The notes below the pieces were generated by a model that searched no databases, had not been told where the DNA came from, and worked only from the letters and a program-made list of their open reading frames with translations. From Eurosta solidaginis (taxonomy: Eukaryota > Arthropoda > Insecta > Diptera > Tephritidae), in the NCBI RefSeq assembly GCF_040869045.1, contig NC_090319.1, positions 363,027,739 to 363,091,738 on the forward strand: a stretch of 64,000 bases of DNA. Direction: 5' to 3'. The translations under genes were made by a program, and so were the position numbers. Every line of letters starts with the position of its first letter. Within the stretch, counting starts at the first letter, position 1. Positions 34,006 through 45,018 of the stretch are shown in pieces.

Positions 34006-34358
34006 TAAAAAAATGTAATTTTTTGTTCCACTGTATTAAACTCTACCGGTAAAGTTATTTTGCCTAAGACATTATGTCTGCGGCCGCCTGCAGTTGTGAC
34101 AGAAGACACATAACGTTCGATAGGAACTCCTAATCCTTCTACAAACTCCCGACAGCCACGGCCTAGAATACTGACGGAGGCTCCAGTATCTAGTAAGCCG
34201 CGTGTTTGTATGCCCTTTATATCTATATCCGCATACACACGCGGGTCTGTTGTACTTAATTTCCTAATAGATGCCACTACCTTCTGTCGAAGTTTTTTCC
34301 TCTTTTTAAATCGTTCCCTTGCCTTCTGAATTTTCCGCGAAACTGCCCGACGTCCCAT
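33915..34358 (-). CDS. Aspartic protease frame (retropepsin)
   Basis: The frame of about 147 codons starts with a strongly basic N-terminus (KARERFKKRKKLRQK) and contains the active-site signature LLDTGASVSILG. It cuts the polyprotein in relatives. It overlaps pol by about 90 bases in a different frame. The C-terminal half of the retropepsin fold (LGVDFW) is found in the pol frame, and the switch lies at a run of seven T (minus strand; A at 34007-34013). Either a programmed -1 shift or a one-base mutation in the run would explain this. Confidence 0.8.
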   Translation of the reverse strand: MGRRAVSRKIQKARERFKKRKKLRQKVVASIRKLSTTDPRVYADIDIKGIQTRGLLDTGASVSILGRGCREFVEGLGVPIERYVSSVTTAGGRRHNVLGKITLPVEFNTVEQKITFFYAHISNKRSTSESTFGGRFSWHLKLLPWMK

Positions 34359-34540
34359 AACAATGCTTTCTGCAAAAATTCTTTCCCGAGTTTCGAGGTA
34401 TTTCCTAAGTCGTTCTTCATAGGATATAGTATTTTCCTTTCCTGTCTTTGAGGGCTTTACGGTTTTTGTGTTTTTATTGAAAATGCAAATATCAGTTGTA
34501 ATTGCTGATTCTATATACGGTTCTGTATTTGTTGACGCGT

Positions 34541-36163
34541 CTACTTTGACGAGGTTTGGGTGGAGCGCGATTCCCCCGTCACAATCGCGTTCCTCAAAGC
34601 GTTTCCCGCTGGGTTACACATTGGGCATTTAGGAGTAATAACATCCTGTTTGCCACATTTGTAACAGAAAATGCGCCGCTGAAGCGACATACATTCGGTG
34701 AAGAAGTGGCCGTCAGCGCCACAATTCCAGCACGAAACGTTTCTGCGAACGCCCGACTGCTTATTTGAAGATTGATGGCGTATTTCCTCCACGGTGACTT
34801 GACCCTCATCACCGGGAGTAAAACGCTCATCGTCTTCCGATTGATAAATTTCATTCACATATTGTGCGCGTGGCGTAAAAGTACTCAACGGCGTGCGGTC
34901 CCGGCGCGGAAAGCATCGCTCGACCTCCTTGCATTCCATTCGTAATTGGTCTAGGGAATATGCCGAAATTGGGTAAACCATTTTAGCTAATGATTCGCGC
35001 AAGTTCCCTTTTACTAATCGTACTATCTCGTATTCTGGTATCGGATTTTTAAGTCGTGAACGTAAAATACCAACCGCGTGGAAATATTCGTCGATATTTT
35101 CTCCCGGCCTTTGCTTCCTCTCTGTCAATTCCCTAAGGATCTCAAAATCTGTACGTTGTGATGAATATTGGCGTAGCAGCGCGAGCTGTAAACTCGGCCA
35201 ATCGACTCGGCCGTGCGACTTTATATAAAGCCAGTACCACTCCCGTGCTTCGCCGCTCAGCAATCGATGGAAATCGCGTATTATTTCATTCCATGTACAC
35301 CCATATTGAGTCTTTAGGTATTCTAGTCGGAATATAAAGTCCTCGACTGGCATGGCATCGCGATGCCCTTTAAAATCTAGTCCCCATTTTTCTACCTTAA
35401 TGTCTGGCCTGGACACTTCCCTATCCCTTATTCCTGACACTTCTAGACGCCCTGCGGAGGTAGTTGCTGATTCCCTTTCTTCGACTATACGAGGTTGACG
35501 AGCTGGTGGTGGGTTGTTGCGCGTGTAGACTGCTGCACTGACCATGTGGTGATAGTTGTTCCCACCCCTGTCATGATTATTAGTATTAGCGTGTGTAGCC
35601 AAATTCATGGATCGCCTGGAATCACGAGATTCGATACTTGAGTTGTGTCTTCGTCGTTTATTATTTCGATTACGAACCCTATCGTTGCCCCCTGACTGCT
35701 CTACCGCTGCCTCCGTATTTGGACCTGCCCTATTTAACTCCGGTAAACTTTCGCGAATTTCTGTCATAATGGCTTGTTTCGCCTCGACCATCAATTCTTT
35801 TAGAATTGGTGCTAACTCATCCCTAAGCCCACGAGGGTTGCCTACAGAAGCTCGATTTGGTTCGACAGTGTTGTTAGTAGTAGGTGGTGGAAAGTTCAGG
35901 TTCGATGGTGGAGCTTGTAATGGTTGCGATTGCTCTTTAGGCGCTTTCGGAATAGTACCGGTGCTCTTGTTTGGCTCTGCTGAAGCGTTATTAGTATTTG
36001 CTTGCCTAATCTCTCCGCCTGCGGCTACGGCTGTGTTACCGCCCCCGAATCGATCAGAAAGATCTATAAAGGTAGTGTCGTGAGAGTTCGCCATATTAGA
36101 TGATTTTAGTTTATTTAATTGTTTAGTCTTGTATCGGGTGTTATAAGGTTCAAAGCGACCCAT
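34541..36163 (-). CDS. gag: Gag structural protein
   Basis: The 540-residue frame has a low-complexity Asn/Pro/Thr-rich N-terminus and a central Ty3-type capsid-like region (WGLDFKGHRDAMPVEDFIFR, REWYWLYIKSHG, REFTERKQRPGENIDEYF-like segment). Near the C-terminus are two zinc knuckles: CWNCGADGHFFTEC is canonical, whereas the second, CYKCGKQDVITPKC, has Val at the usual His position. Gag packages element RNA. It is in a third frame relative to protease and pol, so at least one recoding event or internal initiation is needed. No internal stops. Confidence 0.9.
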   Translation of the reverse strand: MGRFEPYNTRYKTKQLNKLKSSNMANSHDTTFIDLSDRFGGGNTAVAAGGEIRQANTNNASAEPNKSTGTIPKAPKEQSQPLQAPPSNLNFPPPTTNNTVEPNRASVGNPRGLRDELAPILKELMVEAKQAIMTEIRESLPELNRAGPNTEAAVEQSGGNDRVRNRNNKRRRHNSSIESRDSRRSMNLATHANTNNHDRGGNNYHHMVSAAVYTRNNPPPARQPRIVEERESATTSAGRLEVSGIRDREVSRPDIKVEKWGLDFKGHRDAMPVEDFIFRLEYLKTQYGCTWNEIIRDFHRLLSGEAREWYWLYIKSHGRVDWPSLQLALLRQYSSQRTDFEILRELTERKQRPGENIDEYFHAVGILRSRLKNPIPEYEIVRLVKGNLRESLAKMVYPISAYSLDQLRMECKEVERCFPRRDRTPLSTFTPRAQYVNEIYQSEDDERFTPGDEGQVTVEEIRHQSSNKQSGVRRNVSCWNCGADGHFFTECMSLQRRIFCYKCGKQDVITPKCPMCNPAGNALRNAIVTGESRSTQTSSK

Positions 36164-37372
36164 ACGATTGGTGTTTTCCCCTTATCGCACCGTCTATTTT
36201 TTTTTTTTTTTTTTTTTTTTTAGATTTATTTCGCAAAAAGAAATTAATCTGATTTCCGCTCAACTTCAAAAAAAAACTTCGATCGCTACTTCGACTTCCA
36301 AAATCCTATCCTTATGTTTAACTTGTTTCAGAATATTTGAGTTTAAATTGTTTCCCGCAAAAAAAAAAAGGAGGCAATTCGATTTCAAATCTGATCGCAA
36401 AAATTGTTTTCAAACAAGATGTTTATAGCAAAAAAAATTTATCGTTTAATTTCGTTCGTTTTCGAAGATCAGTTTCAACTATTTACTTTGGATGTTCCCT
36501 CAAAGAAAATTCTTTATAATTTGAATTCTATGTCAAACTCTTTGACTTCAAATTGTTTTCCAAAAAAGTATTAACAATTTCAAATTTCACATATATTGGT
36601 TTGGGTGGGTTCAGATAACATTCAGCCCTATCAAAAAAAAATGTTTGATGCTAGGAGTCATTGGAGCAAACTCTTGCGTTCCTACGAGGGTGTATGCACT
36701 TCAGCATTTCAAAAAAAAAAATCTATATGTGGATCTGTTCTAAAATTCGCATACATTATGCAACACTAGCTTTATGCAGCTGACCGCTTGAGGTCATAAT
36801 GTATAATTTCCATAATTACGGAGCAACATATTAACAAAAAAACTTAATAAGGACTTCCCTTTTATCTGAAGCTACAAAAAAAAAGATTGATTGTATTGTA
36901 ATGAAAGAAAAATAATTTTTAGTAAATTATGAAAGATGCAAATAGTCGGCCACCCTAATGCGGCTATGCCATCTATGGGCTATTGCTAGGGTCTGCCATC
37001 TGCTTCCAACTCCTGTCTCGGTGCATTTAAATTTTCGGATCAAACACCATGAATAAGTCACCGAAACAGGGTGTTGGTCGCATACGGCCAGACCCGTTTA
37101 AATCGATGATTGCATACGTGAAAAAAATATGTATATTTATAATATAAAAATTGAAATATATTTATATGAAATGAGCTTTGCTATTACTAGCGACTTAGAT
37201 GTTGATTTCGAATTTAAAATTTGCTCATTGCCGGGCGCCTATTTCAATCAGCGGCGCTGCTGTACAATCCTCACGATAACATTTTATTTTATCACCATAC
37301 ATATGTATATGGTATTTAAAAAAAATTTCTTTTGGTTGGCCGCTATGCTAAATATAGCGGCCCCCTCCCTAT
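36164..37372 (-). other. Untranslated leader of the LTR element
   Basis: This stretch of about 1.2 kb lies between the primer site and gag in element orientation. It is AT-rich with a 23-base T run at about 36198-36220. It probably holds packaging signals, but none can be named from sequence. Confidence 0.6.
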
Positions 37373-37390
37373 GCTTTCGTTTGGGCGCCA
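37373..37390 (-). promoter_or_regulatory. Primer-binding site, lysine-tRNA-like
   Basis: On the minus strand, TGGCGCCCAAACGAAAG starts 13 bases inside the 5' LTR. The first ten bases match the complement of insect tRNA-Lys 3' ends as used by gypsy-group elements; the rest diverges. The 13-base spacer (ATTATTATTATTA) between LTR and primer site is longer than usual. Confidence 0.65.
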
Positions 37391-37403
37391 TAATAATAAT
37401 AAT

Positions 37404-40400
37404 TGTCACGTACACCTTTTAGGGGTGAATCCGCCCCTTTGCGCAATCAAGGTGGAATGTCCCCCAGCTAGCTCAGGGCGAGAGGTCGGGGCCCTTAACC
37501 CTTGTCCACCTTGATGCGGGGCGGATGTCACAATCATCATTAAACTTACATCCGTGCACCTCCCTCGCAGAAAGCCCACCCTGCCTTGGACCGCTCGAAT
37601 TTCTGCTTGGCAGCGAGTCCCCTTTTCCTCTGCTCCAAATGACCCTGCATACTCACCCTAATGTCATCTTCACCCTCCCCCAACCGATTAAATTTTAGCA
37701 AACCATTTCAATTTCTTTTCCAATTTCAATCTACCATATTATTTATTTGAAATACCTTAATTCTATACAAAGAAATTAAAAGAAAACGTACTTTATGGCT
37801 ATCGAGCCAAATATCAATGCTCATGAAAAATAAAGATTTAGACCAGGACAAACAAAAAACTTATATCACACTCGAATCGATATATGTATATATATGTGAA
37901 TATCCACAGGTACCACAAGAAAAATGTATAATTATTCACAGGCTTAACACAAACCACAAAAAAAAAGGACACGGAATAAAAATTCAAACCGTTTTCAAAA
38001 AAAATAGATTGCCGAACGGTGTATGCCTACATATATATATACATATATATAGATGCATATACGTACTTTCAAAACTTAAAACGGTATGTATGTATATATT
38101 CTGAAAAAATGTTCGATATACGACACTGTACCAAAAAAATAAGACATATGTACATGTAACGGAATCATTAAAAAAAAAATACAATGTTACAAAAAAATCA
38201 GTCTTTCGATTATTCTAATTTTGGCAAAGAAAAAAAATATTATCCATTAGCATGTATATAACTCAAACACGAATAATTTTATATATGTTACACCCATTTC
38301 CATCATGGGATATACCCTACAAGTGTTTTCCAATCAGAGATTGGCAATTTGTTCAAGGCCTACTTGGTCACCTAAGTTCATCCAAACGCTTTTGGGCTCA
38401 ATCGGAGCCACTTCAAAAAATTATCCGAGAAACCACCCTAATGCCTACCTACAAGAGCGCTCTCAAGGAAGTTCAGGGGTTTGTTGCAGGGTTTATTGGC
38501 CACTGCACGATACAAAAAAAAACGTATTTCCTTAAATTTCTCCGTTTGGAGTGCCTTTGTAGTGCCTTATAGGTGCATTTACATTTGGCAAGGTTCAAAT
38601 TTATACGAGATTTACTACATACAGGAACAAACTATATATATAAAAAACACCTAAACTAGACTACAATTATCCCTGCAAACACCTTCCTCTTATTACTGCC
38701 GCTTCTCGTCGATCTCGAGTTGTTAATGTTGTTAAGGGTATATATATATTGCTTGCAGTCTCGACTGCCGGAACCAGATAACATATGGGGATAGTTGTTT
38801 TCAAATATAGGTGATTGGTATAGGGACCAGTATAACTGCATACATGAAACGCATAAATGTCCGGTAAAATGTAATAAATAATTTTCCCTGGCGCTGTTGG
38901 AGCTTTCGTCATCCGCGGTGACCAGATGGCATTCCCACTAGAGGAATAGAAAAATACCAATCAGCTCGACTTACATGGGCTAATGGAGGTATTTCACGCC
39001 AATTTTGGCGTTCACGCATTTTTATTAGGGTGTTTATGACACCAACAAAATAGCAAAATTGATAGCACCAAAACAAAAATCTTCCAAAAAAAAATACGTG
39101 CTCAACATTATGAGGATTACTTTTACCGAAGAAAACTTTAGTTTTTAAGTAGGGATATGAAACAAGAAAGACAAGAAAAAAAAGCGGTTAGATTTTTCCG
39201 ACACAATTAAAATGTATCCAGAAAATTTTACAACAAAAAAGGGATGATTATTTCAAAAAAGAAGAAAATTAAAATGGGGGGCGATTAAAACACGGAAAAT
39301 TTCATAACCGAAGTCGACAATGGGGTTGCGTGAACCCCAAATGGCGCAAAAAAAAAAGGGAATTAACAAAAAAAATTTCAAAAAAAAATTTAAAATCTGG
39401 CACTTACCCTCATAAAATCTATTCCACATCCATTATGCCGTTGGTTGAATTGTTTTACCGACGGACCCGATAGGTTTTATAAGGCCAAAAGCCTTTTAAA
39501 AAAAACAAGTTTTTTTTTTTTTCTTTTTTTCTTTAAACCGGATCTTTTTTTTTTTTTAAACACAATCTCACTCTTATAATTCGCTTTACTTTTACGCGCA
39601 CAGGGAAATACACTCTAACTACACATTAGGTACTTATTTTGTACGATGACGGACCGCGCAGCACAGACGAATTGGTGCAATAGACTTTTGGACTGATCTC
39701 TTTTCTACAGTCACACCCCCTTATATAGATAACAACATAGCAGATACACCGTTTTCTTGTGCCGTTTTCCTATTATCATCCTTAATCTCGACCGCAACCA
39801 TAATAACCTATATCCATCCCTTTCCTGTACTCACCACGCTCGGAGCTACCCTATGGCTACCATCTGGCAACCCTTGGAAAAGAGCTTTTGCCAGTTCCTC
39901 TATTGTGAACATACCCCGTGTTTGACGTTTCTCGTTTGTTTACATTTTTACGTGCGTGATAAATCTAAATGTTTTACCTTTTGCTATATTTGTGTAATTA
40001 TTTCTACTTACACTCAGTGGTGAAGTGAATTTAAAAAAAAACAAGACCCCATTTCATGTGGTGCCCTTTTTTTTACCCGAGAGTATGCGTCTGGACTGCC
40101 TGTAGAAGCAGCTACGGTGGTTCTTGACTTTAGCTCACAGCTGCTATGACTCGCCCAAGAAATATCGTGAGTATGTGCCCGCAGACGCGCTTTGGACCCA
40201 GGATCACGGGTCCGAACGCTGAACTCAAAAATTTTATATCTGCTACGAGATATTTGCGGAAGAAATTGAAGAAAGAACTTCATATGGTTGTTGTAATTTT
40301 GAGTGATTCGTTACCCAACACAAAAAAATTGTGCACTTAGATAAGTGTTACGCTTTCATGCCCTCAATAATTAAAGTGTTTTGTTTTCTTTCTTTATTTT

Positions 40401-40641
40401 TATTTCAGTGTGTATCTTAGGAGGCTCCGGCGTTGAGGCGTAGAGGACGAGATGTTGGGACTTTGGGATGTCGAGTTTACGGGAAGTACACTTGCTTCGA
40501 AAAATGAATCTAAGGATTGTTACTTTTGCATACCTTTTTATTTCGTCTTTCTAGGTACTTTTGCCATTGACTTGGGAGTTCGGCCGTACCACTCGAGCGG
40601 GCCAAGGTACGCCCAACGCGGGGAACACCCACACCCTGACA
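37404..40641 (-). repeat. 5' LTR (in element orientation), 3,238 bp
   Basis: This is the promoter-bearing copy in element direction. It starts TGTCAGGGTGTGGG and ends GTACGTGACA when read on the minus strand. Its exact length match and three visible differences from 27588-30825 show the LTRs were copied from one another recently. The boundary to the host is marked by GGTT at 40642. Confidence 0.95.
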
Positions 40642-40645
40642 GGTT

Positions 40646-41170
40646 TTCAAATCAACTCGCACAGTTTTGAGAGCTTTTTCCTTAATTATTGTGTCGTATT
40701 CCTTTGTTATGTTAGAGTTTTTAGTTGCGAAAAATGTTAGAAAAGTTACCAACGAGTGGGAAAAATTATTTCACTGGCAAAGTGTGCCGGCACCCTTAGC
40801 CAAAGAAAATGTCAAATTCTGTTTTATATGCTTTGCTTGGAACAAAAGCTGGGATTTGGCTACTTATCCATGTCAGATGGCGCCAGTGTCGCTCAATCTA
40901 CCGTTCTCCATAAAAATAAATGCAATCTACTCATAATGCTTAAGATTGAAAAACTGCTTATGTGACGCGGCTTTATTCATTTTAAATATAAAGGTTGCGC
41001 CTGAATACAGGCAAAATTTATATAATGTAATGTTATGCGTTCACAAACACCAGTACATATCTATCCATGCATCTACATTAGACTGTACCACTTTCCATCA
41101 TATGTTTTATTCATGGAAACTACAATTTACATACATTTTATAAATACTTTTTATTACATAAAATAAATAC
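40646..41170. other. Host DNA flanking the LTR element
   Basis: No gene is recognised here. Overlapping open frames at 40667-40965 lack family features. Confidence 0.35.
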
Positions 41171-41368
41171 AAGGCGCGTTAGCCTCCGAACAGATTTTAG
41201 GCCGAGCTTATTTCTCTTCCAATTTAAGACGTGCTGCTTTTAATATTTCCTAGAAGTTGATTTGATGGAAAAACTAGTTTCTAAATTTTTAATGTTGCTT
41301 TGGCCGCGGCTCGATCTCCATATTTTAGGTGTGGTAGGCGAAAAACGCTATCACCACACACCGCAGGC
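41171..41368 (-). mobile_element. tRNA-derived SINE, internally deleted
   Basis: On the minus strand the head reads like a tRNA: an A-box-like TGGTGATAGCG and a degenerate B box near GATCGAGCC. The 3' part ends at AACGCGCCTTGTATTTATTT. It matches the copy at 43348-43661, with a central block missing. Short interspersed elements of this form are copied by a LINE's enzymes. Confidence 0.6.
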
Positions 41369-42834
41369 TTCACTTTTTATTATAGTACGTTAAGAAACTT
41401 ACCTAAGGAAGTCAGAAAATACATATTTGTGTAGTAGGAATTCGTATTTCCATACATAAAAATTCATATAACTATGACTTTAGGGTGTTACATTTTTATG
41501 CTCTGTTCCAGAAGAAAAACTGATTCTTTACAGCACTAAAAGTTTTACATCATTGCACTGTTTCTAGATTTTTAGCCACAGCTAATACACCATATATAAA
41601 AATGCTACTTCTATAATATAAAATTGATTCTCGTATTGTCTGAATTTGATTCAGAAATATCTTCTTTCGAAAAGTGTTTTAAAGAAAATATTGACATGTG
41701 GAGCTCTTTTGCGAAGTACTCAGAGATGACGCTTTGACTTGTGTGCCTCCAGAATGAGTTATCGAACTAAAGCCTTCAACTTGTTTAACAATAAGTTTAA
41801 ATAAGTATCTTTTTTTTTAAGATTTTCTTTCATAAGTTTCTTCCAACAATTTTGCCGGAACAGCTCATGAAATTAAAGTTTCTTATAAATAATGAGCATA
41901 ACTTCTTAAACTAAAATTTCAGTAATAATAAGTCTTAAATAAGTAAGAAATCTAATTTAAATTAAATCCTTCCTTTATCGCTTTGTCCTCCCTTGGTTAT
42001 TTGCACCCCTGTGGCCTGTAGGTACTTTGCTATTTTCCCCATTTTTATTTTGAATATTTTTGTTTCGTAAATTTTATTTCGCTATCTATGGCCAATAAGT
42101 CGTTGCATCTTGTACCAATGTACTGTACTGTGCTGTACTTAACTGTACATTTTGTATATATGACGCATGTGTTCATACGTAAGCTATGTAATTTGTTTAC
42201 AATTATGCAACTTAAAATTTCATCTAACCATTTGGCTTATTTTAGTTTCTTTTTTTTATTTATTCAATTTAGTTTCTCCTTTAATGCCAGCAAACCAATT
42301 GCAGCCATTGTATCCATGGTGTTATTATTCAATTCCAAAATTTGTTTCGTTGCTAACGTACAGTTATTTAGCGCTTTTGGCACGCCATTCATCTTAGCGG
42401 TAGCGGTGACATTGTTCCTGTTCTGCCTTTCTTGCGTTTTCTTATAGCTAGCCATGTAGAAATTCATGAAGAGACAGAAGAAAATTGAAGCATTCAGCAG
42501 CAGCAAAAGTGAGATGAATTTCGAAAACTGACATTGAGAACTTATAAGAGCGCGGGTAGTGTGCACAATACAGAGCACAAATTGAGCCTGAAAAGAAGAG
42601 AAAATAATAAAATAAATTTTTTTAAATAAATAAATCAGTGAAATTGAAATCTAAAAGTTGTTAAATATAAAAAAAAAAACTAAAAGAACGCGTCAATGAC
42701 CACTTTTTAAAAGAGAAGAACGGTACATGGACGACTCAGCGGTGGACTCCCCTGACATCGTCATGAATAAATATTTCCCTGACTGAAATCACACACAGTT
42801 AAATAACTCTCCATGCTGGGGCTCATTACCACCA
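41369..42834. other. Gene-free AT-rich DNA
   Basis: I see no supported feature. Open frames on both strands at 42088-42578 overlap antisense and show no domain, splice pattern or homology that I recognise. Confidence 0.4.
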
Positions 42835-43150
42835 GAGGAAGTATTCGAAGCGTTGATAGGCATGAAAAATCTTTGTTACGCAATTAAAAACTTCCTTCAT
42901 AGCAAATCATTTCGACTTGATGGCATCACTCCGATGACGCTATGAGACTCAGTCGTCCGCTTGTTGGAAAGAGTTAACAAAGCGATTATCGCTCTCACCT
43001 AGATCCCGCAGAGCTGGATGAAAATTAGAGTACTATTCCTACCCAAGGCGGCAGGACAAACACACGCAAACGCCAATTACCATAGACAAATAACCGTCAC
43101 ATCCGAATGCGCTGGAACGGCTTTTGGACTACATAAGGTCAATAATAACA
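42835..43150 (+). pseudogene. Degenerate non-LTR reverse transcriptase remnant
   Basis: Broken plus-strand frames show the early RT blocks of jockey/R1-type LINEs: LDGITPMTL, then a segment MKIRVLFLPKA followed by YHRQITVTS, equivalent to the W-K-V-x-F-I-P-K and Y-R-P-I-S-L-T-S pattern. Stops interrupt it. Catalytic YADD is absent from the piece. Confidence 0.6.
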
Positions 43151-43347
43151 GGAACACATACGGCCGATAGGAGTTGGTAAGGTGCATGCATCAGATTCTT
43201 TGCAAAATATGGTCGGACGAGTGCATGCCCGACGATTGGGATCCTGTAAACTGCGCCAACTTTGGCGGAATCTGGAACGATTAAGTCGACCGTGAATCAG
43301 CTGATGAGACCTTATCAGTGCGCCGTATAAATAAAGTAAATAAATGT

Positions 43348-43661
43348 AAGGCGCGATAGCCTCCGAAGAGAGTTGAGCTTCTCTTCCAATTTTGCGTCGT
43401 GCTCCTTTTAATTTCTCCGATAAATTGGCGGAACGGGACCTACATGTTTTTTTGCCAATTCCGAACGGCATCTGCAATGCAGATGAGTTTTCACTGAGAG
43501 ATTTTCATGGCTGAAATACACACGGAGTGCCTGCCAAACACTGCCGAGGGGTGACCTCGCTTACAAAAATTGTCTTCTAATTGAAAAAACATGTTTCTAA
43601 AATTTTAAAGTTGTTTTGCCTGGAAGGCGAACCCAGGATCTTCGGTGTGGCAGTGTGGCTT
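43348..43661 (-). mobile_element. tRNA-derived SINE, longer copy
   Basis: On the minus strand the head contains a tRNA-like B box in CCTGGGTTCGCCTTCC, followed by a body including AGTGAAAACTCATCTGCA and a 3' end CTATCGCGCCTTACATTTAT with an AT-rich tail. It shares ends with 41171-41368. The A-box side is degraded near 43655. Confidence 0.65.
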
Positions 43662-43689
43662 CAGACCTGGTAAATATACCATCGATCAG

Positions 43690-43947
43690 ATTTTCGCAAT
43701 GCGCCAAAAACCCACGAAAAAGGAATTCTCACACATCACCTCTTCATAGAAATCTCTGGGATCTCCCTTCTTTGACGATCCTTGTAATCTGACTAAGTTG
43801 GAACCTAAGAAACTCCTGACGTTTGCTGCATCGACCTGTTGGTTTGAGTAGGGGAGAGATCCACGTGGTATCACAATGGGACCGTTTTGGGCCTAAGTGC
43901 ATTGGTGCTCGCACCGGTGGCCACTATAACCTAACCTAACCTAACCT
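43690..43947. repeat. Dispersed repeat ending in (CCTAA)4
   Basis: The block ends with TAACCTAACCTAACCTAACC at 43927-43946. The CCTAA unit equals the arthropod telomere motif, but Diptera have lost telomerase-type telomeres, and short runs of this kind commonly mark a dispersed fly repeat. I read it as repeat-associated, not telomeric. Confidence 0.5.
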
Positions 43948-44600
43948 CTTCATCGATTTAAAAACCATCTTCGACAGCATGAAAAGGAGCTGCCTATATG
44001 CTACTTTGTCTGAATTTGGTTTCCCCGCAAAACTTATACGGCTGTGCAAAATGACATTGAGCAACACCATCAGCTTAGGGAGAGCTGAAAAGGACATCTC
44101 CGAACCGTACATTGTAAAAGGCTTCATTTATCTGGGAACAAGCATTAACACAAACAACAACATTAGCTCTGAAATCCAGCGAAGAATCACTCTAGCCAAT
44201 AAATGCGACTTTGAACTAATGAGGCAATTGAAAAGTAAAGTCCTCTATCGGGAAACGAACTTCATGCTCGCACAAGTCACTTATCCCGTCCTGCTATATG
44301 ATGGAGAAGCATGGACCATGACAACATCAGATGAAGCGGCTCTGGAAGTGTTCGAAAGAAAAGTTCTTCAACATAGTCCAGCGGATTAAACAATAATATA
44401 ATAAACGTATTTTTTTCGGTGGTCGCCTATGAAAGCAGAGGGAGAGGGCGGCCACAATCCACTGGAAGGATCAGGTGGCAAATTATTTAAGTTCCCTTGG
44501 GGCGGCCAATTAGCGCCAGTTAACCTAGAGAAGAAGCAACTGGTGTGCCTTGTTGGACAGCCATAACCGTTTAAATAGTTAAGCGCCAATTAAGTAGGTT
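43948..44600 (+). pseudogene. RTE-like LINE fragment with internal deletion
   Basis: The frame at 43979-44389 carries RT palm/thumb segments: LYATLSEFGFPAKLIRLCKMTLSN, then a jump to IYLGTSI, IQRRITLANKC, YPVLLYDGEAW and FERKVLQ. The YADD block between them is deleted. The 3' end (44400-44600) matches the tails at 25746 and 62565, including CGCCAATTAAGTAGGTTAGT. It is a dead copy. Confidence 0.8.
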
Positions 44601-44667
44601 AGTACCAAAGATAATTGGAGAACTAATTGTTACAAAATTGGATATCTAAGCTGGGAGCAAGCGTGGG

Positions 44668-45018
44668 AGATGTATTATTTACTAAATAATCAGGTTTTTT
44701 GTGTTTTCCAAAATGTTAAATATATAAAAAGTGGGCGTGGTTATCATCCGATTTCGCTCATTTTCAATACCAATCTATTCTGGGTTCTGATAAGCTCGTG
44801 TACCAAATTTGGTGAAGATATCTCAATATTTACTCAAGTTATCGTGTTAACAGACAGACGGACGGACGGACATGCCTCAATCGAATTTTTTCTCGATACT
44901 GCTGATTTTGATATACGGAAGTCTGCATCTATCTCGATTCCTTTATACCTGTACAAGCAACCGCTATCCAATCAAAGTTATAATACCCTGTGTACAAGTA
45001 TAGTAGGGTATAAAAATA
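44668..45018 (+). mobile_element. TACTCAG-superfamily repeat, 3' fragment
   Basis: This fragment matches the 3' third of the 50502-51888 element: TATTATTTACTAAATAA, AGTGGGCGTGGTTATCATCC and the GACGGACGGACGGAC motif. It ends TAGTAGGGTATAAAAA, a different terminus, so it belongs to a sister subfamily. Confidence 0.75.

Larger units (their letters stand above)
27588..40641 (-). mobile_element. Complete Ty3/gypsy-type LTR retrotransposon, 13,054 bp
   Basis: The element has two 3,238-base LTRs (27588-30825 and 37404-40641), TGTCACG...CTGACA ends and a four-base target duplication GGTT (27584-27587 and 40642-40645). In element direction (minus strand) the order is LTR, primer site, leader of about 1.2 kb, gag, protease, RT-RNaseH-integrase, LTR. 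There is no env frame: only about 385 bases separate pol from the 3' LTR. The long LTRs and a lysine-tRNA-like primer site suggest kinship with the Osvaldo/Ulysses group, but this needs a tree. The near-identical LTRs imply a recent insertion. Confidence 0.95.

Noticed and set aside
35607..36083. 158-codon plus-strand gene opposite gag
   Set aside because: Antisense shadow of the gag N-terminus without own features.
43927..43946. Telomere or telomere-fusion site
   Set aside because: Only four units, in a dispersed-repeat context, in an order that has lost this telomere type.
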